A stretch of 12,135 nt of DNA from Chloroflexota bacterium (lineage in GTDB: Bacteria > Chloroflexota > Anaerolineae > Anaerolineales > Villigracilaceae), in NCBI GenBank assembly GCA_016191895.1, contig JACPVD010000174.1, positions 1-12,135 on the forward strand. Reading direction: 5' to 3'. Within the stretch, counting starts at the first letter, position 1. The number at the start of each line of letters is the position of its first letter. Position numbers and translations under genes: made by a program. The notes under the pieces were generated by a model. That model was not told the DNA's origin and made no database searches. It was given only the letters and a program-made list of their open reading frames with translations. This document shows, one piece after another, positions 1 through 6,560 of the stretch.

Positions 1-1
1 C

Positions 2-1849
2 TGGGTGGAAACACAGGCTTCCCCCACATGCCCGAATGGGCCGAAACGCGTCTTCTTCCAGCCGATCCTGTTCCAGCCCACCGATTCGGGCCTGGGTTTT
101 GGGTTTATCAATGTAACCATCGGGAGTTACACAGCCTTCCGCGTTCCCCGCGGACAACAGGTCAATCACCCAACCGGGACATATACCACCGATGATCGCT
201 GGGCGATTCCGCTCCCGGAACTGCAAACCATGCAACCGGGCGAATCCCTGCGCGTGGAGATTCAAGGAAATGCCACAAAGGCGGCGGATAACACCATCGT
301 ATTCGTGCTGGGGCAGGAAGCGGCGTCGCACTCTTACGAAACGTTGACCTCCGCCGATGCAAAAAACACAACCTGGAAAATATTTACTCCCTATATGACT
401 GTGGGATATAAAATCTGGATGGAGGATTGGCAGTGGGGAGGCGCAATATCCAACCCCCAAATGCCCGCTCCCACCAACCTGAAGTTGGGCAGTTACGTCA
501 ACGCTCATGAATTGACCTGGGACTATGACCCGGACGCCAAAAATAAATTCGCGGTCGACGGATTCATCGTGTACCCGAAATATTCCTGCGGCAACTCCAG
601 CCAGCCCACACAGCCGCCGTTGGTCGCAAGCGCGCAAAAACTCAGCGTCGCCACGAAAACCATGCCGGCCGGGTGTATCTGCTCCTATCAGGTGAGCGCA
701 TTCGGCGCAAGCGGAGAATCTGCATTGAGCGCATCGACCACGGAAGCATGCCAGACTCCCGCAGCCGAAGAAAGCGTGCTTGTAACATTCGAAAGCGTGA
801 AGGTGAATTCTCTGGCGCAGCCCACAAGCGCATCCATCACCCTTTCCGCGAATGGGCGCGTCATTACGTCGCCCAATCTCCTGCTGGAAGCGGGTAACAT
901 CAATTCGTTGAAGAACGTCGCGTTCACAGGGGCCTCAACAGCCAACCAGGTTACGCTGAATTTCGCGGCGGGAGAATCGCGCGCCATTCAACTCGGCTTT
1001 TCCGCGGCGAACCTGTGCATAGGACAGGCGTTGGTGGGCAAAGATATGAAAACCTGGTCGGGCGCGCCGGCATCCTACATCATGACTTCGACGGATGGGA
1101 ATTGCACGGTGATCGTTTCCATCAACGGGACATCCGTGCCGGGCGCCCCGCCTGTCCTGCCGCCGGCGAACCTGCCGCCTGTTAATCCACCCAACAACCC
1201 GCCCAATAATCCTCCTGTCAACCCACCCAACAATCCCCCTGTCAACCCGCCGGCAGGGAATGGAACCACCCGATTCATCAATAACACTTCACACCCCATC
1301 GTCTCGCTGGTCATTGATTCCCAGGACGTGATTCAGACGCAAGCGCAGATCATTCTGCAAGGCAGTTGGTTGGATGTTTCCGGCGTGACGGCGAACAACC
1401 ACACTCTCGAAGCCGCCAATGGATTTATGGACGCATCGGGATCGCTGCAATTGCTTTTGCGCCTGCCCGCTGAAACGTTTGCGGGAGCGCCCGGCTCGTT
1501 CACCATCAACGATCCCGGCATCGAACAGTTATTGACCGGCGCGTTCATCGGCGAGTATTGGGACGCCAACACGATCATTCACTCCGCCGGGTTCTGTTTC
1601 CACGCCAACGGGTCATTCGACTTTTTCGACGACGGAAAGTTTCAGAGCAGCGGTTCCTATTCGTTAATCAGCCGCAACCCGGGCGCATATTCGGTCAAGT
1701 TCAACGTGAAAGACAGCCAGGGGGAACAGTTCGCCGGCGATTACAGTTACGCCGGCCCGCAGATGGGACTCATGCTCATACACAACGGCCCGCCCAGCTG
1801 GCCCATGATCGAATACATACGCGATACGCAATGCCCGGCAAAACCCTGA
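2..1849 (+). CDS. Secreted multidomain protein with FN3-like domain and Pro/Asn-rich linker (5' partial)
   Basis: The frame is open to the window edge (a Trp codon precedes the first GTG at base 5), so the true start and any signal peptide lie upstream. Residue 1 below is the GTG at base 5. Residues 1-150 are beta-rich with no recognised family. Residues about 155-250 resemble a fibronectin type III domain, beginning PAPTNLKLGSY and including LTWDYDPDA and YQVSAFGASGESALS. Residues about 257-380 look like another all-beta module. A PP[VN]N repeat linker covers residues 391-416. Residues about 420-614 form a C-terminal beta domain whose end contains FCFHANGSFDFFDDGKFQSSGSYS, reminiscent of lipocalin-like stress-sensor repeats, though I assign no function. 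Paired cysteines and Asn/Thr/Ser richness suit an extracytoplasmic protein. It heads a same-strand run of surface proteins, so a role in adhesion or the cell envelope is plausible but inferred. Confidence 0.8.
   Translation, partial: WVETQASPTCPNGPKRVFFQPILFQPTDSGLGFGFINVTIGSYTAFRVPRGQQVNHPTGTYTTDDRWAIPLPELQTMQPGESLRVEIQGNATKAADNTIVFVLGQEAASHSYETLTSADAKNTTWKIFTPYMTVGYKIWMEDWQWGGAISNPQMPAPTNLKLGSYVNAHELTWDYDPDAKNKFAVDGFIVYPKYSCGNSSQPTQPPLVASAQKLSVATKTMPAGCICSYQVSAFGASGESALSASTTEACQTPAAEESVLVTFESVKVNSLAQPTSASITLSANGRVITSPNLLLEAGNINSLKNVAFTGASTANQVTLNFAAGESRAIQLGFSAANLCIGQALVGKDMKTWSGAPASYIMTSTDGNCTVIVSINGTSVPGAPPVLPPANLPPVNPPNNPPNNPPVNPPNNPPVNPPAGNGTTRFINNTSHPIVSLVIDSQDVIQTQAQIILQGSWLDVSGVTANNHTLEAANGFMDASGSLQLLLRLPAETFAGAPGSFTINDPGIEQLLTGAFIGEYWDANTIIHSAGFCFHANGSFDFFDDGKFQSSGSYSLISRNPGAYSVKFNVKDSQGEQFAGDYSYAGPQMGLMLIHNGPPSWPMIEYIRDTQCPAKP
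1175..1252 (+). repeat. 12-nt tandem repeat encoding PP[V/N]N linker
   Basis: Six and a half copies of a degenerate 12-nt unit encode the tetrapeptides PPVN and PPNN, followed by a closing PP. Third positions vary (ccg, cct, ccc, cca), so the peptide is kept while the DNA has drifted. It is an extended, probably rigid spacer between two beta domains of the secreted protein. Such repeats can change copy number by slippage. Confidence 0.85.
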
Positions 1850-1859
1850 AGTTCAGGGT
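1843..1859 (+). other. Small intercistronic hairpin over a stop codon
   Basis: The sequence accctga / tcagggt forms a perfect 7-bp stem with a 3-nt loop. It covers the TGA stop of the first gene and ends six bases before the AAGGAGAG Shine-Dalgarno of the next. No T-run follows, so it is not a convincing terminator. It could tune translation or mRNA stability between the two genes, or be chance. Confidence 0.35.
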
Positions 1860-1877
1860 CTCCAAAAGGAGAGAACC

Positions 1878-3023
1878 ATGTTCATTAAACGCTTCATGAT
1901 TTGCGCATTGATACTCACCCTGTTCCTTGCCTCCTGCACCGGCGCCGAAGCACCCGCCCTGTCTGCCAACATCGAAGCATGGGTGGAAGCCCCTCTCGCG
2001 GGAAGTACCTTGCCGATGGGTCCCGTTACGCTGGTGGTGTACGCCTCCTCTGCGGAAGGAATCAGTTACATTCACATTCAGGTCAATGGGCAATCCCTGC
2101 CGGCAGTGGCCGCCGCGCCGCTGACCGTGGATGGGAGTTCGCGTCTCGTGCGTGTGGATTATCCCTGGACTCCACCGGGCGAAGGCGAATATCTCGTGCA
2201 GGCTGCAGGCGTCAACGCCGCGGGAGCAAGCGGCGGGTCCGGCTCGACGCGCTTTTGTATCGTCACCTGCAACCCGGCCAATCCCACGTCCACTCCGGCC
2301 GCGGCTGTCGAAACCGGCACACCCACGCCCGCCGGTGCTCCGCTCCAGCCAACGCCTGCGGCTACGACAACGCTCACCCCGGTATCGGGCATGACCACCG
2401 TCCAGTTTTATGCCAACCCCGCCTCGATCAACGCCGGAAGTTGCTCCACATTGGAGTGGAATGTAACCACGAACGAAACCCTCTCGGTCTATTTCAGCGG
2501 CGACCTTGTGGGCGCGAGCGGCCGTTATGAAACGTGTCCCTGCCAAAGCGAAACGCACACCCTGCGCGTCGTAAAAATGAACGGCTCTTCGGAGGATTAC
2601 TACGCCACCGTGAACGTAAGTGGAAGTTGTTCGCTGCCGACCATTCAGCCGACTTCCACAACGGTTCCGCCCCCGACCATCGAACCTTCGCCCACCCTGC
2701 CACCACCTCCCTCCGACACAAGCGGCCCCAGCATCAACTCGGTCAACGCAACCTGGTACCCGGAAGGATGCAGTCTTTTCGGCAGGGCAAACATTACCGA
2801 TCCATCGGGCGTGATTTGGGCTGAATTCTGGTTCAACCTCAATGGCACGGGCTGGGCCTGGATTCAAATGAACCAAAGCGGCAATGACTGGACAAGCCAG
2901 GTTGGCATAGATACGTTTGGCGCGCCCGGGTCGCTGGAATACAAAGTGAGAACGCTCGACAGCCTGAACAATGAATCGTGGTCGGGCGTTTCCACCAAAA
3001 ACTTTTCCTACTGCGGAGATTGA
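1878..3023 (+). CDS. Secreted lipoprotein with three Ig-like/beta domains and Pro/Thr linkers
   Basis: The ATG is preceded by a strong AAGGAGAG Shine-Dalgarno, 28 bases after the previous stop. The 381-residue product starts with a lipoprotein signal: basic MFIKR, a hydrophobic core, and lipobox LASC with the lipidated Cys at residue 20. The mature protein has an Ig-like module (about 28-133, with TLVVYASS and YIHIQVNGQSLP), a Thr/Pro/Ala linker, a second beta module (about 173-255, with two close Cys pairs) and another Pro/Thr/Ser linker. The last module (about 280-381) begins PSINSVNATWYPEGC and resembles domains of other bacterial surface lipoproteins. No enzymatic motif is visible. It sits between two other exported proteins with short spacing and is probably co-transcribed. 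A structural or ligand-binding surface role is inferred; the ligand is unknown. Confidence 0.85.
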   Translation: MFIKRFMICALILTLFLASCTGAEAPALSANIEAWVEAPLAGSTLPMGPVTLVVYASSAEGISYIHIQVNGQSLPAVAAAPLTVDGSSRLVRVDYPWTPPGEGEYLVQAAGVNAAGASGGSGSTRFCIVTCNPANPTSTPAAAVETGTPTPAGAPLQPTPAATTTLTPVSGMTTVQFYANPASINAGSCSTLEWNVTTNETLSVYFSGDLVGASGRYETCPCQSETHTLRVVKMNGSSEDYYATVNVSGSCSLPTIQPTSTTVPPPTIEPSPTLPPPPSDTSGPSINSVNATWYPEGCSLFGRANITDPSGVIWAEFWFNLNGTGWAWIQMNQSGNDWTSQVGIDTFGAPGSLEYKVRTLDSLNNESWSGVSTKNFSYCGD

Positions 3024-3026
3024 CAC

Positions 3027-3977
3027 ATGAAACCAGCCATCCCCGCCTTCTGTCTTATTACGTTTCCACTGATCCTTGCATGCGCCTTCACCATGACCAC
3101 CCCGCAAGCCGACCCCAACGCCTTCAACACCGTCGTCGCGCAAACCCTCATGGCGCAAACGTCCGATCCGTTCATCTTCCAAACCACTGTCGCGCAGACC
3201 GCCAACGCGGCGGCGCCCCTTCCATTTGGAGGCAATACCGCCGTCCCGCCGACGATCATTCTCCCCACCCAATCTGTCAGCGACGAGCAAGCCATCAAGC
3301 AGGCTCTCCTGGCGCAACTCGGCTGGAGCGAATCGCAATTGCAATTCACGCTCTCCGCCTCCGATGGGCGGGTCGCTTATGGTTCGGTTGTGCAGGCGGG
3401 GGCCATGGAAGGCGCGGCATGGTATGCGGCAAAAGATTCAAGCGGAAGATGGATCATCATCCACGTCGGTCAGGGTTGGCCGCTTTGCCGTGCCATCCAG
3501 CCGTATAACTTTCCAGTAAATTTCCTTTCGCATTGCGAAGACGACTCGGGAAACGTGATCGATCGTTCCACGGGACAACCTCCTGCGATTCCCACCCAGC
3601 CGACAGTTGCCACGCCGCCCGGCAGTGACGTCTTTCCCCCGGATCCGCTCGGCCCCGCGTGGACAGGTTTCTGGATCGACAACGGCGCATGCTACGATCT
3701 CGACCTGATGATTACCGCCACAGACGCAACCTGCGACCTCCGCCTGGATGCGAACAATATCTTCACGCCGCAAAATGGCGCGTTATTCGAAGCCGCTCCG
3801 TATCAATATGCGCCATCGTTGAATACCTGCAAAACCGCCGCGCTCACATCCGCCTCCATGGACGCGCCCCAAATCACCTATGCCTGTTTCAAGACCAACG
3901 CCGGCAAATACGGTTTCCTCATCCCGCGCGAGGTTCAGGCAAACGGCGTCGTCTTCGACGCGTATCTGTATCCATAA
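3027..3977 (+). CDS. Secreted lipoprotein of unknown function
   Basis: The ATG lies three bases after the previous stop. Its Shine-Dalgarno (GGAG, 3015-3018) is inside the end of the upstream gene, so translation is probably coupled. The 316-residue product has a lipoprotein signal with lipobox LILAC and lipid-accepting Cys19. Residues about 30-60 carry short repeats of the VAQT/MAQT type, a low-complexity spacer seen after the anchor in many Chloroflexota lipoproteins. Residues about 75-165 form a mixed alpha/beta region (DEQAIKQALLAQLGWSESQLQF, then MEGAAWYAAKDSSGRWIIIHVGQGWP) that could be a small PepSY-like or cystatin-like fold. A Pro/Thr linker follows, then a Cys-containing C-terminal beta domain. 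I recognise no family with certainty. Its position in the surface operon supports an envelope role. Confidence 0.82.
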   Translation: MKPAIPAFCLITFPLILACAFTMTTPQADPNAFNTVVAQTLMAQTSDPFIFQTTVAQTANAAAPLPFGGNTAVPPTIILPTQSVSDEQAIKQALLAQLGWSESQLQFTLSASDGRVAYGSVVQAGAMEGAAWYAAKDSSGRWIIIHVGQGWPLCRAIQPYNFPVNFLSHCEDDSGNVIDRSTGQPPAIPTQPTVATPPGSDVFPPDPLGPAWTGFWIDNGACYDLDLMITATDATCDLRLDANNIFTPQNGALFEAAPYQYAPSLNTCKTAALTSASMDAPQITYACFKTNAGKYGFLIPREVQANGVVFDAYLYP

Positions 3978-3982
3978 AAAAC

Positions 3983-4786
3983 ATGAATGACACAATCTCC
4001 GGCCTGATCTCCCTGTTATTCTGCCTTGCGCCGTTCTGCGCGGGCGCGCTGGTCATCGGCGGAGTCGGCTTTCTGATCATTCGCACCATCCGCCACCAGC
4101 GGAATCCGCTCACTGCCGGGCAAGTCAATGCCCGCTCTGATGCCCTCAAATCCCAGGTCCGACAGATGGCCGGTCAATTACGCCCGTGGACCGCCGACTC
4201 GCTCACCGATCTCTCCACCGATTGGGACGCCACATGGTCAAAGTGGGGGCGCGATCTCGACGCGCGCGGAACCATTCCCAGTCTGAGCCGCCCCAAAGAA
4301 GCGGCGTATATCGCCTTCGCCCTGCATGTGCGCGGCGCATTCGAACCCGATGGAATCCTGCATGCTTGCACGACGCAACATGCCTTCGCCTATCGCTTAT
4401 CGCAGAGGGGAGTGGACATTCGCGTGGACGATTCCTCCCTGGGCAGAATCCAGCCGGATGGTCAATTGCTCGATGTGGAATCAAAGATCATCGGGGAGGC
4501 AAAACGTCCCGGCGGCCTGCCCGCCCTCTTTCAAATTGGCAGCGCGGCTATCCTGCGCGACCAGCGCGAACGAAGTTATCCGTTAATCCTCGATGGAAAA
4601 ATCATGGGAGAGATCGCCAACCCGTCCATCCAAATGTTGAACGCAATCGACTTGAAAAAGAAGAACCCGCCTGCCGCCATTCAACACATTGAAACCCGCG
4701 CAGAACGGGAAAAACTTTGGTTGTTGGCTCTTGCCATTCTGCAAGTGGCGGGATACAACCTGCTCGAATCAATCTGGACGAATTGA
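3983..4786 (+). CDS. N-terminally membrane-anchored protein of unknown function
   Basis: I chose the ATG at 3983, five bases after the preceding stop, because it puts a hydrophobic segment (about residues 7-34) at the N-terminus, followed by basic RTIRHQR. The frame is open further upstream, but that part overlaps the lipoprotein gene and is implausible. No Shine-Dalgarno is visible, so translation may be coupled. The 267-residue product has a probable cytoplasmic part with an amphipathic Trp-rich helix (residues 60-90). Then comes a beta-rich region (about 120-215) with evenly spaced GxxLG-type turns (SSLGRIQPDGQLLDVESKIIGEA, YPLILDGKIMGEIANP), which recalls tubby/LURP/scramblase-like folds, though only loosely. 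A final hydrophobic helix (about 244-260) could pack on or cross the membrane. It is the last gene before the terminator. Confidence 0.75.
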   Translation: MNDTISGLISLLFCLAPFCAGALVIGGVGFLIIRTIRHQRNPLTAGQVNARSDALKSQVRQMAGQLRPWTADSLTDLSTDWDATWSKWGRDLDARGTIPSLSRPKEAAYIAFALHVRGAFEPDGILHACTTQHAFAYRLSQRGVDIRVDDSSLGRIQPDGQLLDVESKIIGEAKRPGGLPALFQIGSAAILRDQRERSYPLILDGKIMGEIANPSIQMLNAIDLKKKNPPAAIQHIETRAEREKLWLLALAILQVAGYNLLESIWTN

Positions 4787-4797
4787 AATAACCCGTT

Positions 4798-4831
4798 AAA
4801 CACAACAAGGGCATTTGCCCTTTTTGTGTTT
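4798..4831 (+). terminator. Rho-independent terminator between convergent genes
   Basis: The arms aaacacaacaagggc and gccctttttgtgttt form a 15-bp stem with one mismatch and a 4-nt loop (attt). A T-rich 3' arm on the + strand gives the U-tract. It starts 11 bases after the stop of the membrane-protein gene. Read on the - strand, it could also end transcription of the converging ATPase operon, though with a weaker U-run. Confidence 0.85.
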
Positions 4832-4837
4832 GCCATA

Positions 4838-5170
4838 TCAGTCGATTTTTTTCCAGATACTCGAAGGCGGGCGGTTGAGCGGACGGGTAAGCGCGGAGAC
4901 CCGCGACTCATAGTAGGTTTCCTCTTCGTTCGAAAAGCGGGAGACCACAAACAAATTCCGCTTTACAAGAATATCCGCGATGGTTTTGGCTTGCTCGCGA
5001 GGGAACTCCAGTTTTTCCATAAATTCTGTAAAACTAAAACGGCCAAGTCGAATCACATGGTTCAAGGCCGAGCGCAATGGCTCGGAGAACAGAACCACAT
5101 CGGAGGGACGGATATCTTCCGTGCTGGCTTGAAGTTCTTTAATGACTGTTTCGTAAGGAGTCTCGCTCAT
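4838..5170 (-). CDS. Small winged-helix-like protein, partner of ParA-like ATPase copy A
   Basis: This 110-residue cytoplasmic protein lies directly downstream of the copy A ATPase. Residues about 29-95 have the spacing of a winged helix: EPLRSALNHVIRLGRFSF (helix 1 into a turn), TEFMEKLEF, PREQAKTIADILVKRNLFVV (recognition-like helix), then a hairpin-like SRFSNEEETYYESRV. It ends in SSIWKKI. The small protein at 10520-10894 has the same layout (PLDLASLPPALRKIMRLMLREL, then LSREDLQSALTTLTEQYWLI, ending GIWSSL), and both follow a nearly identical ATPase, so the two are probably distant paralogues. There is no Shine-Dalgarno before the ATG. The gene is in frame with the ATPase, separated by one TAG and six sense codons. 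DNA binding is possible but unproven; it could instead be a protein-interaction wing. Confidence 0.75.
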   Translation of the reverse strand: MSETPYETVIKELQASTEDIRPSDVVLFSEPLRSALNHVIRLGRFSFTEFMEKLEFPREQAKTIADILVKRNLFVVSRFSNEEETYYESRVSALTRPLNRPPSSIWKKID

Positions 5171-5188
5171 GGCGCATTCGAAAATTGA

Positions 5189-5944
5189 CTAGGCTTTGAG
5201 TTGTTCTACAAGAGCCCGCAATCCCTTGGTGATGGGGTGATCGGGGAAACGCACCGAGAAAATGCCGGAACTGGCGAGCGTCATCATTTCATCGGAATGT
5301 TGGAGCACGGCGCCAACGGTGGCGTTGTAGGTTTGTTCCACGCGCCTGCGGACGTCTTCAACATCGAATTGGGTCGGTACTTTGTTGACCAGCATGAGCA
5401 GTTTCGGCACGTCGAGTTTCTTGGCAACGTCCACAGTGACCGCTGTGCCCTGATAATCCTGGCTGTCGGGGCGCAGGATGATGATCAACACGTTCGAGAT
5501 GGCGATGGAAAGAAGCGTCTCTTCGTTCAGGCCGGGGTGCGTGTCGATCAGCAGGTAATCCAGTTTCAGTTTTTCGACCACGTCGCGGAAACCGTCGTTG
5601 AGCAGGCCAACGTCATATCCCTCGCGCAGGATGCGGGCAATTTCGCCGGCTTTGATACTGGAGGGAATCAGGAAAATCTGGCCTTTGATCTCCCCGCCGA
5701 GGTGGCCGGTAACGTCGTGCGCGGCCTCTTCAATGGCGCATTTACCCCACAGGAAATCGTTCATCGTCTTTCCCATTTCATTTTCGTCGATGCCAAACAG
5801 GACATGAATTCCCGGGGATTGAATATCCGTATCCACCACGCCGACACGCGCCCCATCCATGGCCAGCAATGCGGAAAGGTTGGCCGTTGTGTTCGATTTT
5901 CCGGTGCCGCCGCGGAACGAGTGAACTGAAATGATTGTGGACAT
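5189..5944 (-). CDS. ParA/MinD-family ATPase (SIMIBI class), copy A
   Basis: The 251-residue product is a deviant-Walker P-loop ATPase. Residues 10-17 read FRGGTGKS, with catalytic-loop Lys16. The usual signature Lys of KGGxGK is Arg11. The switch I-like VGVVDTDIQSPG has Asp38 and Asp40, and the Walker B-like LLIDTHPGLNEE has Asp134. IIILRPDSQD and LVNKVP complete the nucleotide pocket, with VNK as the base-specificity motif. No membrane-targeting amphipathic tail typical of MinD is obvious. GGAG (5952-5955) precedes the ATG by seven bases, and a promoter lies at 5994-6022. The protein is more than half identical to copy B at 9499-10284, with blocks of 15-19 residues unchanged. Family members switch between ATP dimers and ADP monomers to position cargo. 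No parS-like array or ParB gene is visible, so classical partitioning is unlikely. Confidence 0.93.
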   Translation of the reverse strand: MSTIISVHSFRGGTGKSNTTANLSALLAMDGARVGVVDTDIQSPGIHVLFGIDENEMGKTMNDFLWGKCAIEEAAHDVTGHLGGEIKGQIFLIPSSIKAGEIARILREGYDVGLLNDGFRDVVEKLKLDYLLIDTHPGLNEETLLSIAISNVLIIILRPDSQDYQGTAVTVDVAKKLDVPKLLMLVNKVPTQFDVEDVRRRVEQTYNATVGAVLQHSDEMMTLASSGIFSVRFPDHPITKGLRALVEQLKA

Positions 5945-5993
5945 CTTTCATCTCCAAGTCTGTGATTTTTATAGGTAAAATAAGAACGGGCGT

Positions 5994-6022
5994 ATTATAG
6001 CCTAACTACTCCCAAACGAAAA
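5994..6022 (-). promoter_or_regulatory. Sigma70-type promoter for the copy A ATPase operon
   Basis: On the - strand a perfect TATAAT (5994-5999) lies 17 bases downstream of a weaker TTTTCG (6017-6022). Transcription would start near 5987 and give a leader of about 43 nt that carries the GGAG ribosome site. The consensus -10, correct spacing and proximity make this the best promoter in the window. Confidence 0.7.
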
Positions 6023-6086
6023 TCCTGACTTTTCCATGACGTTTATAGTATTGCTCTCTAAAAGCCACGCCATCGCGAAGATTCTG

Positions 6087-6120
6087 CCCGGTACGGCAAG
6101 ATTTATCTTGCCCGTGCCCG
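6087..6120. repeat. REP-like palindrome, left part of the split repeat
   Basis: The core ggcaagat / atcttgcc (6095-6102 / 6105-6112) is a perfect 8-bp inverted repeat around tt. It extends imperfectly outward through cccggtac against cgtgcccg. With the palindromes at 6326-6354 it appears to have formed one composite repeat before the MITE-like element landed between them. Palindromic elements of this kind are usually dispersed in many copies. Confidence 0.55.
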
Positions 6121-6126
6121 GCGCAA
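6118..6126. repeat. Left target-site duplication of the MITE-like element
   Basis: The 9-mer ccggcgcaa ends at the base before the left terminal inverted repeat. The identical 9-mer begins at the base after the right one (6322-6330). Precise abutment on both sides is the hallmark of insertion. Confidence 0.72.
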
Positions 6127-6321
6127 CAGCAATTCCAAATCTGAAACCAACGAACTCAACGCAAAGCCGCCAAGACGCCAAGTTTTCGACCTTTCCTCAA
6201 CAGAATCAGCGGGAATTCCAGGCGGCGCAACAGCAAACAAAAAAATCTTTGCGACTTTGCGCCTTGGCGTTAAGGTTTTGGTATCTTTGCTTTCGACTCA
6301 ATTTTAGATTTGGAATTGCTG
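6127..6321. mobile_element. MITE-like non-autonomous element, 195 bp, with TIRs and 9-bp target duplication
   Basis: The terminal inverted repeats are an exact 16-bp match (cagcaattccaaatct at 6127-6142, its reverse complement at 6306-6321), extending to 20 bp with one G-T pair. The direct repeat ccggcgcaa abuts both ends exactly (6118-6126 and 6322-6330), as expected for a 9-bp target-site duplication. Inside is a second imperfect inverted repeat of about 29 bp (6158-6186 against 6242-6271), with aacgcaaag/gccaag-type units like the dispersed 'acgcaaag' motif of many environmental bacterial genomes. The whole element can therefore fold into a long broken hairpin. No transposase is encoded, so movement would need one supplied in trans. 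A 9-bp duplication fits several families (for example IS4, IS1 or IS256 types), and I cannot pick one. Confidence 0.75.
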
Positions 6322-6330
6322 CCGGCGCAA
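6322..6330. repeat. Right target-site duplication of the MITE-like element
   Basis: This is the identical copy of ccggcgcaa (the other is 6118-6126). Removing the element and one copy rejoins the flanking palindromes, restoring the reading ...gtgcccggcgcaa|actgaag.... Confidence 0.72.
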
Positions 6331-6354
6331 ACTGAAGTTTGCGGTACGTACCGC
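6326..6354. repeat. Paired palindromes, right part of the split repeat
   Basis: Two palindromes overlap. The arms cgcaaact / agtttgcg (6326-6333 / 6336-6343) form an 8-bp stem. Then gcggtacgtaccgc (6341-6354) is a perfect 14-bp palindrome. The second overlaps the possible -35 and spacer of the sigma-operon promoter, so it might act as an operator. It could equally be just part of a dispersed REP-like repeat. Confidence 0.6.
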
Positions 6355-6367
6355 GTTATGTTATATT
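6339..6367 (+). promoter_or_regulatory. Possible promoter of the sigma/anti-sigma operon
   Basis: TTGCGG (6339-6344) is followed after exactly 17 bases by TATATT (6362-6367). The same -35 hexamer and spacing occur before the PrsW-like gene (7610-7638). Transcription from near 6374 would give a leader of about 187 nt containing two strong hairpins. The -35 lies inside a palindrome and only nine bases from the target duplication, so the match may be coincidental. Confidence 0.35.
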
Positions 6368-6428
6368 CTACCAGACTGCCTGCTTTTTGCCGGCCGCGCG
6401 GAATCTTTTCAAAAGAAGGGGGGGAGCA

Positions 6429-6470
6429 GGGTGTTGTAAGCGCTTCGCGCGCTCGCAGCGCCCCACACCC
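6429..6470. repeat. GC-rich imperfect hairpin
   Basis: Outer arms gggtgt / acaccc (6429-6434 / 6465-6470) and inner arms gcgct / agcgc (6440-6444 / 6457-6461) nest around a cgcgcgct-rich loop, just after a run of eight to nine G. No T-run follows. It may be another dispersed palindrome or a leader structure. Confidence 0.45.
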
Positions 6471-6492
6471 CAATTTATCGAGAGTCCAAGAT

Positions 6493-6524
6493 AGCGGAAA
6501 TTTGCAAATCTGCAAATTTCCGCT
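6493..6524 (+). repeat. Perfect 14-bp stem hairpin upstream of the sigma gene
   Basis: The arms agcggaaatttgca and tgcaaatttccgct (6493-6506 / 6511-6524) match perfectly around a 4-nt loop. The stem ends 36 bases before the sigma-factor ATG. A ccccttttt run starts about seven bases after it, so it could act as an attenuator or weak terminator on the + strand, or as a symmetric protein-binding site. It could also be a dispersed repeat. Confidence 0.6.
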
Positions 6525-6560
6525 CAAAGCCCCTTTTTCAAGTTATCGACTACTAACTGT

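Larger units (their letters stand above)
5945..6560. other. Gene-free, palindrome-rich intergenic region between divergent operons
   Basis: This 616-bp stretch separates the two divergent ATPase-containing operons. Short frames exist, but they cross inverted repeats, lack ribosome sites and show no recognisable protein. It holds the copy A promoter, a MITE-like element with target duplication, the two palindromes it split, a possible sigma-operon promoter, a GC-rich hairpin and a long perfect hairpin just upstream of the sigma gene. The individual elements are listed separately. Confidence 0.85.

Noticed and set aside
1776..3344. Long - strand open frame of 522 codons
   Set aside because: It lies antisense to two well-supported lipoprotein genes with signal peptides and ribosome sites. 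Its translation is Arg/Gly-rich low-complexity sequence with no domain, typical of a shadow in GC-rich coding DNA.
3659..3982. Upstream extension of the membrane-anchored protein gene
   Set aside because: It overlaps the end of the lipoprotein gene out of frame, and the extra residues are Arg/His-rich. The ATG at 3983 places a membrane segment at the N-terminus.
5201..5929. + strand open frame antisense to the copy A ATPase
   Set aside because: The - strand encodes an unmistakable ParA/MinD protein over the same bases. The + strand product has no recognisable features.
4838..5944. Toxin-antitoxin pair
   Set aside because: The larger gene is a ParA/MinD ATPase, not a toxin or Fic/HEPN/PIN protein. 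A small helical partner alone is not evidence for an antitoxin.
6127..6321. CRISPR or degenerate direct-repeat array from the acgcaaag-type units
   Set aside because: The units are in inverted, not direct, arrangement, with no regular spacers. A MITE-like element with target duplication explains the structure better.
6036..6335. Short + strand frame (99 codons) in the intergenic region
   Set aside because: It runs across the MITE-like inverted repeats, lacks a ribosome site and has no protein-like domain.
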